Shown: positions 25,247 through 35,784 of the stretch, piece by piece
Layout of the letters: every line of letters starts with the position of its first letter
Numbering within the stretch: the stretch's first letter is position 1
NCBI GenBank assembly: GCA_028554795.2
Contig: CM068839.1
Location: forward strand, 16,500,720-16,564,719
Origin: Sinohyriopsis cumingii
Taxonomy: Eukaryota > Mollusca > Bivalvia > Unionida > Unionidae
Length of the DNA: 64,000 bases
Direction: 5' to 3'
The notes under the pieces: generated by a model
Database searches by the model: none
Told to the model about the DNA's origin: nothing
The model's input: only the letters and a program-made list of their open reading frames with translations
Program-made: the position numbers and the translations under genes

Positions 25247-25849
25247 GTAAGTTGAAATTTTGTTAGGTATTAAATAACCTGCCCAACCCCACCTTAAAGA
25301 GTATGGTTTACATTCCAATCTAATACCTAAATTTCCCTCATCATAAAAAGGTATGCATCACTTAAAATTGTTGTCTATAATTGTGTTTCTTTTAGTAAGA
25401 TCTGAAAAGATCTTTGAAAAGTAAATGACAGGAAGTATGAAGTAAATATCGGTAGATAATGCAAAAGACATGTCACAATAAAATATGGGTAATTGGCTAT
25501 CTTGATCTTCAGGACTTTAAGACAACATTATTGTTTTTAAAAATCAGTTTATACAGTAATGATTTCCTTTCTTTGTAAATTGAACATAATTTCTTTAACT
25601 TAGAGATCTGAAAATAATAGCTTGGTTTCTTTTATAACTTGTATATTTACATGATGCTTTTATTTTCAGTTGAATAACAAATTTCCTTGATTGTGTGTCT
25701 GTTACAAACATTGAATTATTCAGTAAACCTTCTGTGATAACATTATTTTCCCGTCCTCAATGCAGACAAGTAGGTACCAAATATTTTTTTATAAAAAAAG
25801 ACTGAAAAATTATATGAACCAAAATTGTTGAATATTCAAACGCGATGAA

Positions 25850-25852
<3 letters not shown>

Positions 25853-25909
<57 letters not shown>
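25853..25909. repeat. (TA)n microsatellite in the duplicated KDZ intron
   Basis: About 28 TA units ending 18 bp before the acceptor of the next exon copy. The sister tract is at 53646-53701. Confidence 0.95.
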
Positions 25910-25912
<3 letters not shown>

Positions 25913-25927
25913 TTTGTTTTTTCATAG

Positions 25928-26345
25928 AAAATAACAGAAGTGAGGAAGGGGCTGTTCTGTATTGTTATAGAACATTGTCATGGTGTAATCGATATCTCAA
26001 AAGAAACTAAATGCTTGACCTGTGGAACCACCATGAAGGTCAAGTGCATACGCCTTCAGAAATTTTCTTCCCATCATGAAGAACTCTGTCAGACAAGTGG
26101 GAGCACACGTCCGTCATCATATGAGCCCAAATGTTTGTCAAAGAGGAAAATACCATTTCATTCCTCCATCCTAATGCAAGCAGAGTATAAGAAACCATTC
26201 ACAGAGAGATTCATATACGATGGTGAATATGTCATCTTGGTTTCTGATAACCAGCTGTGTGATGTTTGCTCTGGTAGACTGCAGGAAACCAGCAGCCACA
26301 TACAGGCCAACATATTTGGTGTCCAGCAGATATTAAGTGCTAAAA
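25928..26345 (+). pseudogene. Duplicate of a KDZ-gene exon (418 bp)
   Basis: Copy of exon 53722-54139, open across its length, acceptor catag and donor gtaagt. It has cysteine pairs CLTC and CDVC that suggest zinc binding. Differences from the sister are mainly amino acid changes (Cys for Tyr in EPKCLSK, His for Tyr in SSHIQ). Beyond 26345 the intron copy continues to 27106 and then stops, so the next KDZ exon is missing. This is an orphan fragment. Confidence 0.85.
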
Positions 26346-27106
26346 GTAAGTAAACTTGAAATTTTAACTGGAAATTTAATTTTACTTTCATGGGACAGTT
26401 AAGCTCAAACATTTTGTGCTATCTCAAAAGGTTCTTCTGGGCATATGAGTGATTGATTGTAGGTGCAAATGCAGTCTGGTTATGGTATTTTAAGGCTACA
26501 TATGAAGAAATGTCCCAAATGTTTTAAAAGATGAGCTAAAGAGAGACAATCGTTTTTTCTATTTTTGCACCATTGCAATAAACAGAATCAGTTACTTTTG
26601 TTCCACTTTCTTATTGAATTCAATTTTTATGGCACACTGAGAGGACAAAACTATTACCCAATTCACCACCTCACCCTTTGTTTTGCTCATTCCTTTTGAT
26701 TAGCCCCCATTTTTTTCCTTCTTGACAGTGCCTAAATTAACCCAATCATAAATGTAATCCTGTTGCTTAAATTAACTGCTTTCATTACATCATACTATAA
26801 AACTGAATAATTAGCTTGTTGCTCAGAACTGGTAGAATGGTTTTTATCTGTTTTGATGAAAAATGCTTTCTTATACACACAAATTAAATTATTACGACTT
26901 TTTCATGAGAAAATAAATAGTGTGTCATGTGCAACAGTTCAACTTTTCAGAGAAAGTTTGTAATATAATATGAAATGTTAAGTACAGATATATGGAAAGA
27001 TAACAGGTACACTTCATTAAGAGTAAACATTGAGAATATGTTATCATTACCTACTGATATAATCCTTAAGCCTGTTATATTATCCAGTACCACTGTAAAT
27101 AATACA

Positions 27107-28209
27107 ACGATTCAACCTACGCCTGATTCCGGTTCAACTGACCGAACGCCAACGCCCACTCCAGCACCTGTCACCAATCCGAATTCGCCACAGCATCGTT
27201 CGAAAGTCCCAACCAGCTAAAATCGTAGTTTGAAAAAGTTTCACCAGTGCTTGTTACTCCTAAATGTACTATTTTCAGGGCAAATTCATTGAACATTACA
27301 CCGACCTTTCCCACTGTGTTAGAAAATAGGGCATTCACGGTTCAGCCCTCGAGCCCAGTGCACGTCACCTTAACCCAACCAGAACATGTTTCTAGGAGTG
27401 GTACTATTTTCGGAAACAACAGTCTCACAAACGGGTAAATATTCTGTTATTAAATTAGATGTTTTTAATGGAGATCAGTCTCAGAATGCTGTTAAATGGT
27501 TAAATCATTTTATTCAATGGGAAGCTAACGTTTTGAATGCTTTCTCTTTCCATCTTCAGGGGCATGCTAAAATATAGTATGATACCTTACCAGATAACCA
27601 ATTGGCACAATCAAGCCACTGCATTTAAAGCTAATGTCACAATGACGATGTCATTTTAGATCATCTTTGCAAAGTCAGCAAGGGTCTTCTGCAACAATTT
27701 TGGACTATGTAAGTCGCCTTTTGCAAATTTCGCTACAAACTCAAACAGGCTTCTGTCTCCACAGCATCCCGTATCTCTGGCAAGCCAATTCCCCAAATGT
27801 ACCCATATCTTTATCGTTAATTGACAACTGTTTCTCTTTCCGTCTCTCTCTCTCCGATGGGTTTTGAAAACAACTTGACGTAGAGTTTATGAGACAAAAC
27901 GTCTTTTAAAAGCTGGTGGAGAATAGAACGAAGAAAAAGATATCACTAATAAAGGTTTCACCCCACATAAGTACAACCTAAGGAACATAATCGCCACACA
28001 GCTCTTAAGGCCATCAGATTTTACACCGCCCAGCTACGCCGTAATAAGCCCAGAAGCGACAACCGCCTTATTCGATCGACGTGTCTCCTATTAGACGGTG
28101 CAGCAGCCATAGATACATCGCCTGTGACAATTTATCCACCACTGACAACCGCGCAAACGATTTCTACGAGATCCACAGGTACCTTGACCACACCTACCTT
28201 AGCGCCAGT
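27107..28209 (+). pseudogene. Gag-like repeat, unit 5 (best-preserved Gag box)
   Basis: Starts abruptly at 'acgattcaacctacg' right after the D-block flank. Contains the Thr/Pro-rich stretch, the LNITPTFPTVLENRAF box (27217-27421) and the clearest Gag-like part: LDVFNGDQSQNAVKWLNHF at 27454, FHLQGHAKI at 27547, and in another frame LDYVSRLLQISLQ at 27697. HKYNLRN follows at 27963. The layout suggests a Ty3-like Gag joined to a second element start. Broken frames; no protease or RT seen. Confidence 0.55.
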
Positions 28210-30250
28210 GATTCAACCTACGCCCGATTCGGGTTCAACAGACCGAACAACGCCAACGCCCATTTCAGCACCTGTCACCAAGCCGAATTCGCCACAGCAT
28301 CGTTCGAAAGTCCCAGCCAGCTAAAATCGTAATTTGAAAGTTTCACCAGTGCTTGTGACTCCTAAATATACTCTTTTCACGGCAGATTCATTGAACATTA
28401 CACCGACCTTTCCCACTGTGTTAGAAAATAGGACATTCACGGTTCAGCCGTCGAGCCCAGTACACGTCACCTTAACCCAGCCAAAACATTTTTCTAGGAG
28501 TGGTACTATTTTCGGGAACAACACTCTCACAAACAGGTATGTATTCTATTACTAAATCTTCAGGGACATGCTAAAATAAAATATGATACCTTACCAGATA
28601 ACCAATTGGCACAATCAACTCACTGCATTTAAAGCTAATTTCGTAATGACTATGTCATTTTAGATCATCATAGGGTCTTCTACAACAATTTTGGACTATG
28701 TAAGTCGCCTTTTGCAAATTTCGCCTGTGGCCCAGCCGAATTCGCCACAACATCGTTCGAAAGTCCCAGCCAGCTAAAATCGTAGTTTGAAACAGTTTCA
28801 CCAGTGCTTGTTACTCCTAAATGTACTATTTTCAGGGCAAATTCATTGAACATTACACCGACCTTTCCCACTGTGTTAGAAAATAGGACATTCACGGTTC
28901 AGCCCTCGAGCCCAGTGCACGTCACCATAACCCTAACAGAACATTTTTCCGGGAGTGGTACTATTTTCGGAAACAACAGATTCTCAGACAGGTTATGTCT
29001 TCTGCTATTAAATTATGTTTTCACGAGAAAACGCTCGGACGCAATTGTTTCGGAATGTTGTCCTTAAGCACACGCTTTTTTCACCTTACACTATTTTACC
29101 CTATATACACACACATATGCCCATGTTTTACTTCTTAACGAGGAAAATACGTGGTTTGTTTTGATCGGTGTCTAATACTAAAAACATAAAATAAAAAATA
29201 AAAATAAATTAAGAGTGCAAATTGTCTTGGATTGACTTAGAACGCATGTACTAATTTTGTTGTAGATAACCATGTATGTTTATTAACAGATCTTCCTATA
29301 AATAAATGAATAGCTCATAATTATAGTTTTTTTCTTCAAACTAGCACTCTAAGATTGGACACCTCCCTGAAGGATCGTGAGGCGAGAGACAGTAAAACTC
29401 TAAACTAAATATCCTAAAGAACAACAAAATAAATCCGCTCGATCAACGTGTGAAAAATGGAAGGATCAATCACAATTATTTTCGGTATAAAAAATAAAAT
29501 AAAATTGTCTTACAATCCTCTGTCCTCGAATAGGTGGTTGACCTTTCACCGGTGTTACAGGCACTTCGGTGGGGACGTTCTTTTCTCCACATGGACAAAT
29601 CTGACATATCGATAGTTAGACGTTTAATTTCATATTGACTGAGGCACGACATTATATAAAAATCCAAATTTCTTATTTCACGGAGTCGGCATCGCAGCTT
29701 ATCTTCTGTTTACTGAAAAAACTTTAGCACGGTTACTTACTGTAACTGAATCTTCGTCTGATGCGATCCCGAGCTTTCTAGGGTTTTGTTTCTTCAACTT
29801 TTAACTCGCGCTTACTCTGGATTGGCTGAATTATATATTAACAACACTAAATTACTCTTTTCACTTCTACAAGATCCACAGATTCCTCATCATAAATTTA
29901 AAACGTTATGCCGAGATGCCCACAATCTCAAAGAATATTTAAGAAAAATAGTAGACAAAGCTGAGTGTGCCCCGTACACCCATTATAGCACAGAACGTTT
30001 TCGATCAGATCCTAATAGTTATACACCATAATTTGTTTGCCCAGGTAGGATATGTTTCTTTCCTCAACAGTCCCGGTAACCCTCGTATTTGACACCCAAA
30101 AATAAGCAAGCGACTTCAGCACACAACAAAGATACACCGTTAAAAAATATATAGATAATTGCCCTTGGTCTGTAGGATGTCTACTACGGCAACCGCCTGG
30201 AATCCTCTTGTCACGGCGACAGTCGTCTGACAGGCATAGTGGTACAAGTA
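28210..30250 (+). repeat. Gag-like repeat, unit 6; near-duplicate of 17603-19397
   Basis: Two LNITPTFPTVLENRTF boxes (about 28320-28524 and 28772-28977), then the 3' segment with 'ggatcgtgaggcgagagacag' (29370) and 'gatcctaatagttatacacc' (30008). It continues into 30050-30250, which matches 13556-13760. This is the more complete partner of unit 4. Confidence 0.85.
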
Positions 30251-31204
30251 GATTGCGTATGAATGATTTTTCTTTCCTTCTTATTGTACCTTTGATATTA
30301 ATATATTAAATACTAGCATTGTTTTTCTCATTGTATATTTTGTATTTAACTCTGTATCTGCAGTATTTTTCTTGTGTATTTTTATACTTACAATATGTCT
30401 CACAATGTTTAGTTAATAAATGTTTTGATGTTTCACATTCCTTTTAGGAATATTTTTTTCTTTCGAGCCTCGACTCAAATAACCCAGAGGATATTGTTAG
30501 GACAGAATTTTTTGAATAAGTGGAAATATTGAAATCTTGTCTAAATTTTATTTAAAGTAAGTTTTAAATAAATTGTATCGAAAGTATTTTTTTAAAAACT
30601 ATATTGAGATTAAATCCATTTATTTCGGTATAACAATTACATACTACTTAATACAAATTGCGCCCTTGTGAACAAATCCAAATCTTCTTATACATACATT
30701 TCCCATGTATCTTTAAAGTCAGCAAAAAGTACATTCGATGATGTGATGTTTTACCCCAACCCCTTGTATTATACATGTATTTATAAATCTGTAAGTGGAG
30801 CCAGGTAAGCTTTGTTTTTCCAAGTACCTAAGTTGGCTGATCCTCTTACGTAACCCAGTCTTTGTTTGAGCTCTTGAGTGGAAATCTGGCGGGAATCTTT
30901 GCACATGGGGACACGTGACGTAGACAACTTCAAAGAGCCGGAAGCCGACAATGGTAGGCTGGACAGTACATGGGGACACACAGACTGACATTTTTATGAT
31001 TGACAGTTCGATCAAATGACCAGAGTCCGTCGCCATCCAATCGGGATGCGTTGTAGGTGGGACTTGATTCGAGAAACTGGCATAAGACTTGTACAAGCCT
31101 GAAATTCGTCAGTTGGTGTTTAAGAGTCGCAGTGACACACACTCCGTTAGCCATTCGTAAAAATTGGCGGAATTTAGGAAATTCATGAAATAGCTTCGAT
31201 CAGG
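30251..31204. other. No gene recognised; possible decayed coding on minus strand
   Basis: 30265-30560 matches 14306-14600. Overlapping minus-strand open frames (31096-30719 and 31154-30930) start near MANGVCVTATLKHQL and look like one frameshifted reading. I do not recognise the protein. Confidence 0.4.
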
Positions 31205-31320
31205 AAGCTTTCGGGGGACGAAAGAATTTCAGAGAATTTCGGGGGACGAGAGAAGTTCAGAGAATTTCGGGTGACGGTGAGAGATACCGAGTGAATTTCG
31301 GGTGACCTCAAGGGATACCG
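31205..31320. repeat. Short tandem repeat, about 28-31 bp unit, four copies
   Basis: Units begin cgggggacga, cgggggacga, cgggtgacgg and cgggtgacct. The first two are nearly identical (28 bp each, ending cagagaattt). The last two are more diverged. Confidence 0.85.
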
Positions 31321-31789
31321 TCAAGGGTTCTGGATACTAGAAGAGAAACCGGAAGTCAAGATAACGGCAAGGAACAAGGATTATAGAAGAGGAGGCGGAA
31401 GTGGAGATCACGAAAGGAGAGAAAGACAAGGGAACGAAGAGATTTAGATGAGTAGCCCTCAAGAAGGGAAAAATCTCCTCACACTGTGAACTTAAATGAT
31501 GATCAAAGGGATCATTGGGTGAAAGAGAGACATTGATTACTTTAAATTCTTTTAAATTTCATTTATTAAATTGTTATTGTTTAAATTTCATCTTTGTATT
31601 TCTTTTAATTTAACTGTCGGCATTGCTGACTGGGGGCTCGTAGCCATAAATATATTTAGTCAATAAATAATATAGTGTCCAGAATTAACCTTCTGAATAA
31701 GGACCAGGGGAACTTCTCATAACTCGTTAAAGTCTATAAGAAGAACCCCACCCCTAGACAACCAGGACACCCCCACAGATATGTTGTTT
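31321..31789 (+). other. Possible LTR end and leader of the Gag-like element
   Basis: 'tgactgggggctcgtagcc' at about 31627 resembles the TGGGGGCTCGT sequence that often follows the 5' LTR of Ty3-type elements at the primer-binding site (from memory). The AT-rich stretch before it would be the LTR end, and Gag-like DNA follows at 31790. No second LTR copy was found, so this is tentative. Confidence 0.3.
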
Positions 31790-32170
31790 AAATAGACGAA
31801 CAGATTCAAAAGATTTGTCAAGAGGGCAAATGCGTTGATCTTGCAGAAATATCTAAGTAATAACGTAGATAGACTTCAGAAGATACTCTTCAAGATACTA
31901 CGAAGCCTCACCTTGAGATTCTGGCAGACACGAGAGCTAGGCACATGTCCAGATTTGGCTTTGTCCGAAGAAATTGATATAAAAATTTCCAGACCACGGG
32001 CACGCCAGTTTATTTCTCCAGAAAGTCAAACAGGTTTCTATCTTTACAGCATTCCGTATCTCTTGCAAGCCAGATGTAGGTAGGTACAGCTTTATAGTGG
32101 ATTGAACGTTGACTTTCCTTCCCCTCTCTCCGTTGGGTTTTGAAAACAACTTGACCTAGAGCAAAACGGC
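31790..32170 (+). pseudogene. Fragment of the Gag-like element (leader-proximal)
   Basis: Homologous to 14780-15175. An 82-codon open frame (31835-32083) contains ARQFISPESQTGFYLYSIPYL, matching RQFISPETQTGFYLYNIPFL in the other copy. Function unknown; part of a decayed LTR element. Confidence 0.55.
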
Positions 32171-32645
32171 TCATGAAATACCTTTTATATCCGTAATTTT
32201 TCAGTTGTTGAAGATTGATATTGTAATGTAATTGTACATGTTGAGTCATTTACTAAAGTTAGTCCATGCGCCATAATCTCTGAGGTTAGTGTCATTACAT
32301 CACCCCGTAATATCCTCCCATTGCCATATTCCCCAGATTCAGTTATACGACGACAAAATTACACCTTTTTTCAAGAAAGCTTGAACTTCTTCCGTTCATT
32401 ATATCGGGTCATGGGAAACAGGATTACTTAGAGTTTAGGAGATGAAGTCTCGTAAAATTATCATCTGATTTTAGAGCAGGTCATCGTGCTGTAATCTAAG
32501 AATGGTCCTTTGAAGCACAAATATGCTGTGCACGAGGAAAATTATGTTTACGTCAGAAACGTGGTAGTGTCAAATATGGTATTAGAAAAACAACGTTTAC
32601 CACTGACTTATGTTACTAAGCAACCAACAAGATAATCTTTTCTTT
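32171..32645. other. No gene recognised
   Basis: About 475 bp of AT-rich unique-looking sequence with no frame or repeat I can identify. Confidence 0.5.
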
Positions 32646-32783
32646 AACATCAGAGTCATGGTGGTAGGACAATATGGTAATAATTGCAATGCCAGTAGCT
32701 GGAACAGGAAAGTAACATTTCCATTGGTCAGATTCTTACCACGTGATCAAAATGAATTGCGTTCATTTCTGTATGAACTGTAA
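32646..32783 (+). pseudogene. Fragment of a P-loop GTPase exon, Walker A damaged
   Basis: Reads NIRVMVVGQYGNN and continues open to a stop at 32781. The start matches the fragment at 38295 (VNIRIMVVGQYGSGKT), but the GSGKT of the nucleotide-binding loop has been lost. The hydrophobic strand plus GxxGxGKT pattern is typical of Ras-like or Roc GTPase and NTPase domains. I cannot name the family. Confidence 0.5.
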
Positions 32784-32814
32784 GGAGAACTACTTTTCTA
32801 AGAATACCCACTTC

Positions 32815-32832
32815 TATAAATAGAGTCACGTG
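32815..32832 (+). promoter_or_regulatory. Candidate core promoter: TATA box and E-box
   Basis: TATAAATAG at 32815-32823 and CACGTG at 32827-32832, about 260 bp upstream of the ATG of the recombinase gene. The spacing leaves room for a transcript start near 32850. No experimental support; could be chance in AT-rich DNA. Confidence 0.35.
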
Positions 32833-33420
32833 TACAGCATAATATAAACACTGCTAGTGAAGGCAGACACGAAGTAAGCAATAAAGGAAAAGAACATTCT
32901 TACAATTTAAACAAAAAGAATTAAATCTTAAAGACTAAAGCAACCGATATATCTCATCTTTTATGAATAAAATCATTCTTTCTTTGGGGAAATTTGTTAA
33001 AAATATGGATAAAAATGTTTGAAAGTGCGCTAGGTCAAGGTCACCAGTATACGGTATTTATAGCTATCCAACGCTGAAACTGATATGTCAGAATTTGGAG
33101 ATTTTTCGCTAACTTTGCCTTATCAGATAGATTATATGCAGGAAGATATTGAAAATTTTGACCCATCCATATTTGACGAGCCTTTTGAAGTGGAAGAATC
33201 ACAAACTGATTTACCATTTAGTTTGAATGAACCAACACCAGTCACGTTCCCATTTGATAACAAGGATGACCATAAACCAAAACGCTTTAAATCACTTAAA
33301 GAGGAAGATCTCTTAAACATATCTGAACAGCGGTACTCAAAGTCTACGAAGAAAAATACTCAATGGGGCTACAACCCTTTCGCAGGTAGATTTATTCATT
33401 CATTTAATAATCATAATAAA

Positions 33421-33463
33421 TTAACAACAACAACAACAACAATAATAATAATAATAATAATTA
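33421..33463. repeat. (CAA)n(TAA)n microsatellite in the intron
   Basis: Six CAA followed by about eight TAA/ATA triplets within the recombinase gene's intron. Confidence 0.95.
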
Positions 33464-34625
33464 GTAGTAGTATATTGGACTGTTCATCAATGTAAGCTTA
33501 AAGTAACGTTGCTTGATACTTAATTTGCTCTTATTTATTATTGTCTTAAATTATGTTATGAAAAGGCATTATTTTGTTAATTTTTGTGCAAAAAGAAACA
33601 ACCAAAAATAATTATAAATCATTCCATTTTTTTTAAAAAAATGAGACTTAACTTGCTCTACAGTGAATAAGGTGTACTTTATCTTTAAAGTAATACTTGT
33701 GACAGCCTAAAAATGTAACCAATCTTTTATATAATAGTAAATAATAATAAAAAAATGAAGAGAAGATATGCATGAATGATTCTTCCCAAAGATCTAAATA
33801 TTTTAAATGTTAAAAAATTAGATACTACCAAGCTGAAAAACATGAATTTCAGAATGGTGCAAAGAGAAGAATATTGAGATTGATCTGAAGTCAGCTGATT
33901 TTTCACATTTGGCCCATTAAATATTAGCCATATTTTATGCCGAAGCAGCCCCCAAGGTCACCGAAACAAGAAAGAGGATGCTCCCTGAAGCCCAAGCTGA
34001 GGAATACCATAAAAACAAATTAAAAAATGTCTGTGCTGCTATTAATCGCTACATGCAGGTTGAATGTGGTTGTCAAATCAATATTGTTACAGACCTTGAG
34101 TTAAGAAAAGCAAATGACATGTTAAATGGAAAATTAAAGTTTAACACAAAGAATGGTTTATCAAGATCAACTCAACACAAACCCATTATTCCTCCATCAG
34201 ACATGTATGCAATCAATAAGTACCTGATGCAAGATAACCCTATCACACTCAGATACAGGATTTGGTTATATCTGTCCATCCACTATGTTACTCGTTGATT
34301 AGAATTTCACAGTCAATTAACACCCAACAGTCTTGAAATCCGGTGTGATGAAACAGGGGCTGAATATGTCATTCTGACCCATCAAACTATACAAAAAAAT
34401 CATCAGGGAGACTTAAATGCTAAGGAGGAAAATTCTGACAAGAGAATGTATGCAACTGGTGGTCAAAACTGCCCAGTCAGGTCAGTAAAATACTACCTCA
34501 CACGCATTAATCCAAAAGCTGAATCATTATTTTGTCACACTGATAAAAATGCTTTTGAATATCCCAAATTGTGTCAAATATGGTACACAACAAGATGTGT
34601 TGGAAAGAGACAATTTAGCTGTTTT

Positions 34626-35345
34626 ATGCCTGTGCTGTTACCGTTGGAACAGCCACAGTAGTTCTTTAGATTTGTCTCCCTTTTTTAACTCTTCTTCATA
34701 AATATCAGTTTCCTATTTTTCGTTTGTAATACGTCCAGGCAGGAATGTGAACGTGCCTTCACAGCTCTTTTCGTTGAATCTGACGCCCACCACAGTGTGA
34801 GTAAATTTATGAATTATTGTTAATGCCTCGTATATTTAATTTCGGATATGGATGTTAATTGAAAATGACAATAAGTTACGACATAGGGATAGTTAACTAT
34901 ACGCAATGCCACGTGGTTTGCGAGTGCATACGATACTCTTTATTTGTGTGAGATTCATCTCATAAACATTCCTTTTGTGTCATCATTTAAACCCTCTTAG
35001 TAACAATCTTTGTTAAGCTACGGTAGAAATATTAACGGAAATGTACCTTATTGAATTTCAAAGTATGGAAGCACATACTGGACATTATTTCGATTAGTAA
35101 ATTTAAAAGGATGGAAAGACATAAGAAAGCTTTTACTTTCAATATATGTTGATGTAGTAATTTCATGTTTTGTAATGGTTGTGTTTCCATTTATTACAGC
35201 TTTTTACCTCACCTAATTTCAAGAGAGTTCTCGCCTACGAATAAAAACAGTATTTAAACACATTGTGTTGTCTTGTGTCTTGGATGCTGGAGAACTCGGG
35301 GTTATGCTAACTGTAATTCCTCCAGGGGAAAGGCAGTATAATGCC
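34626..35345. mobile_element. 710-bp insertion in the recombinase gene, flanked by ATGCC
   Basis: ATGCC occurs at 34626-34630 and 35341-35345. Without the insert and one ATGCC, the frame reads continuously from FSCFM into PDICKNAH, as the family requires. The insert starts TGTGCTG and ends GCAGTATA. It contains AATAAA (35240) near the right end, followed by a TG-rich stretch. A 5-bp duplication plus TG start fits a solo LTR, but the end is not CA. No convincing terminal inverted repeat was found. Confidence 0.6.
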
Positions 35346-35784
35346 CGACATATGCAAAAATGCCCATATATCTGCAAGATACACTGCTCACTCTCTTCGT
35401 GCCACAGCTTTGAATGCAATGACAGATGCCAACCTTCCAGCTAGGCACATTATGTCTTTGTCTGACCACTCGAATGAACTATCATTGAAACTATACACAA
35501 GGCCCAGCACTCAACATAAACAACAAATGAGCAACATTCTTTCCAATGTGTGTTCAAATGTAGCATTGTCTGCTCAAGACTCTTCAGCAATATCTCATGC
35601 AACTGTAAATGTTCAAATGACCACTACAGACTCAAGCAGTACAAATCAAGTAAATGTTAGCACTGAATCTGCTCAAAATCAACTACAAGCACTGTCACAT
35701 AGTACAATGAACTCTATGACGGGTTTCATTACACAATCAACCTGTCATTTCAATAACTGCACATTCCAGTTTAGTTCCAACTAA

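Larger units (their letters stand above)
33085..35784 (+). pseudogene. Crypton-type tyrosine recombinase (DUF3504/QRICH1-ZMYM2-like), decayed
   Basis: Exon 1 is 33085-33385 (MSEFGDFSLTLPYQID...), with an acidic N-terminus. A GT/AG intron follows (33386-33852). Exon 2 then keeps a single frame from 33853 to 34630 and, across an insertion, from 35346 to 35784. Features: TETRKRMLPEAQAEEYH in the core-binding part, LRYRIWLYLSIHYVTR with the first catalytic Arg region, then HSLR (His at 35389, Arg at 35398), SDHSN (His at 35467) and LKLYTRP (Tyr at 35494). That is the R...HxxR...H...Y order of tyrosine recombinases. Lesions are an in-frame TAA at 33918, a TGA at 34296 right after VTR, and the insertion. 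Related proteins are Crypton transposases and host genes derived from them. The ending is Ser/Thr/Gln-rich and may be a low-complexity tail. Confidence 0.8.

Noticed and set aside
34631-35340. Reading the insert in the recombinase gene as an intron
   Set aside because: Splicing at the available GT/AG pairs does not restore the frame, whereas removal with one ATGCC does.
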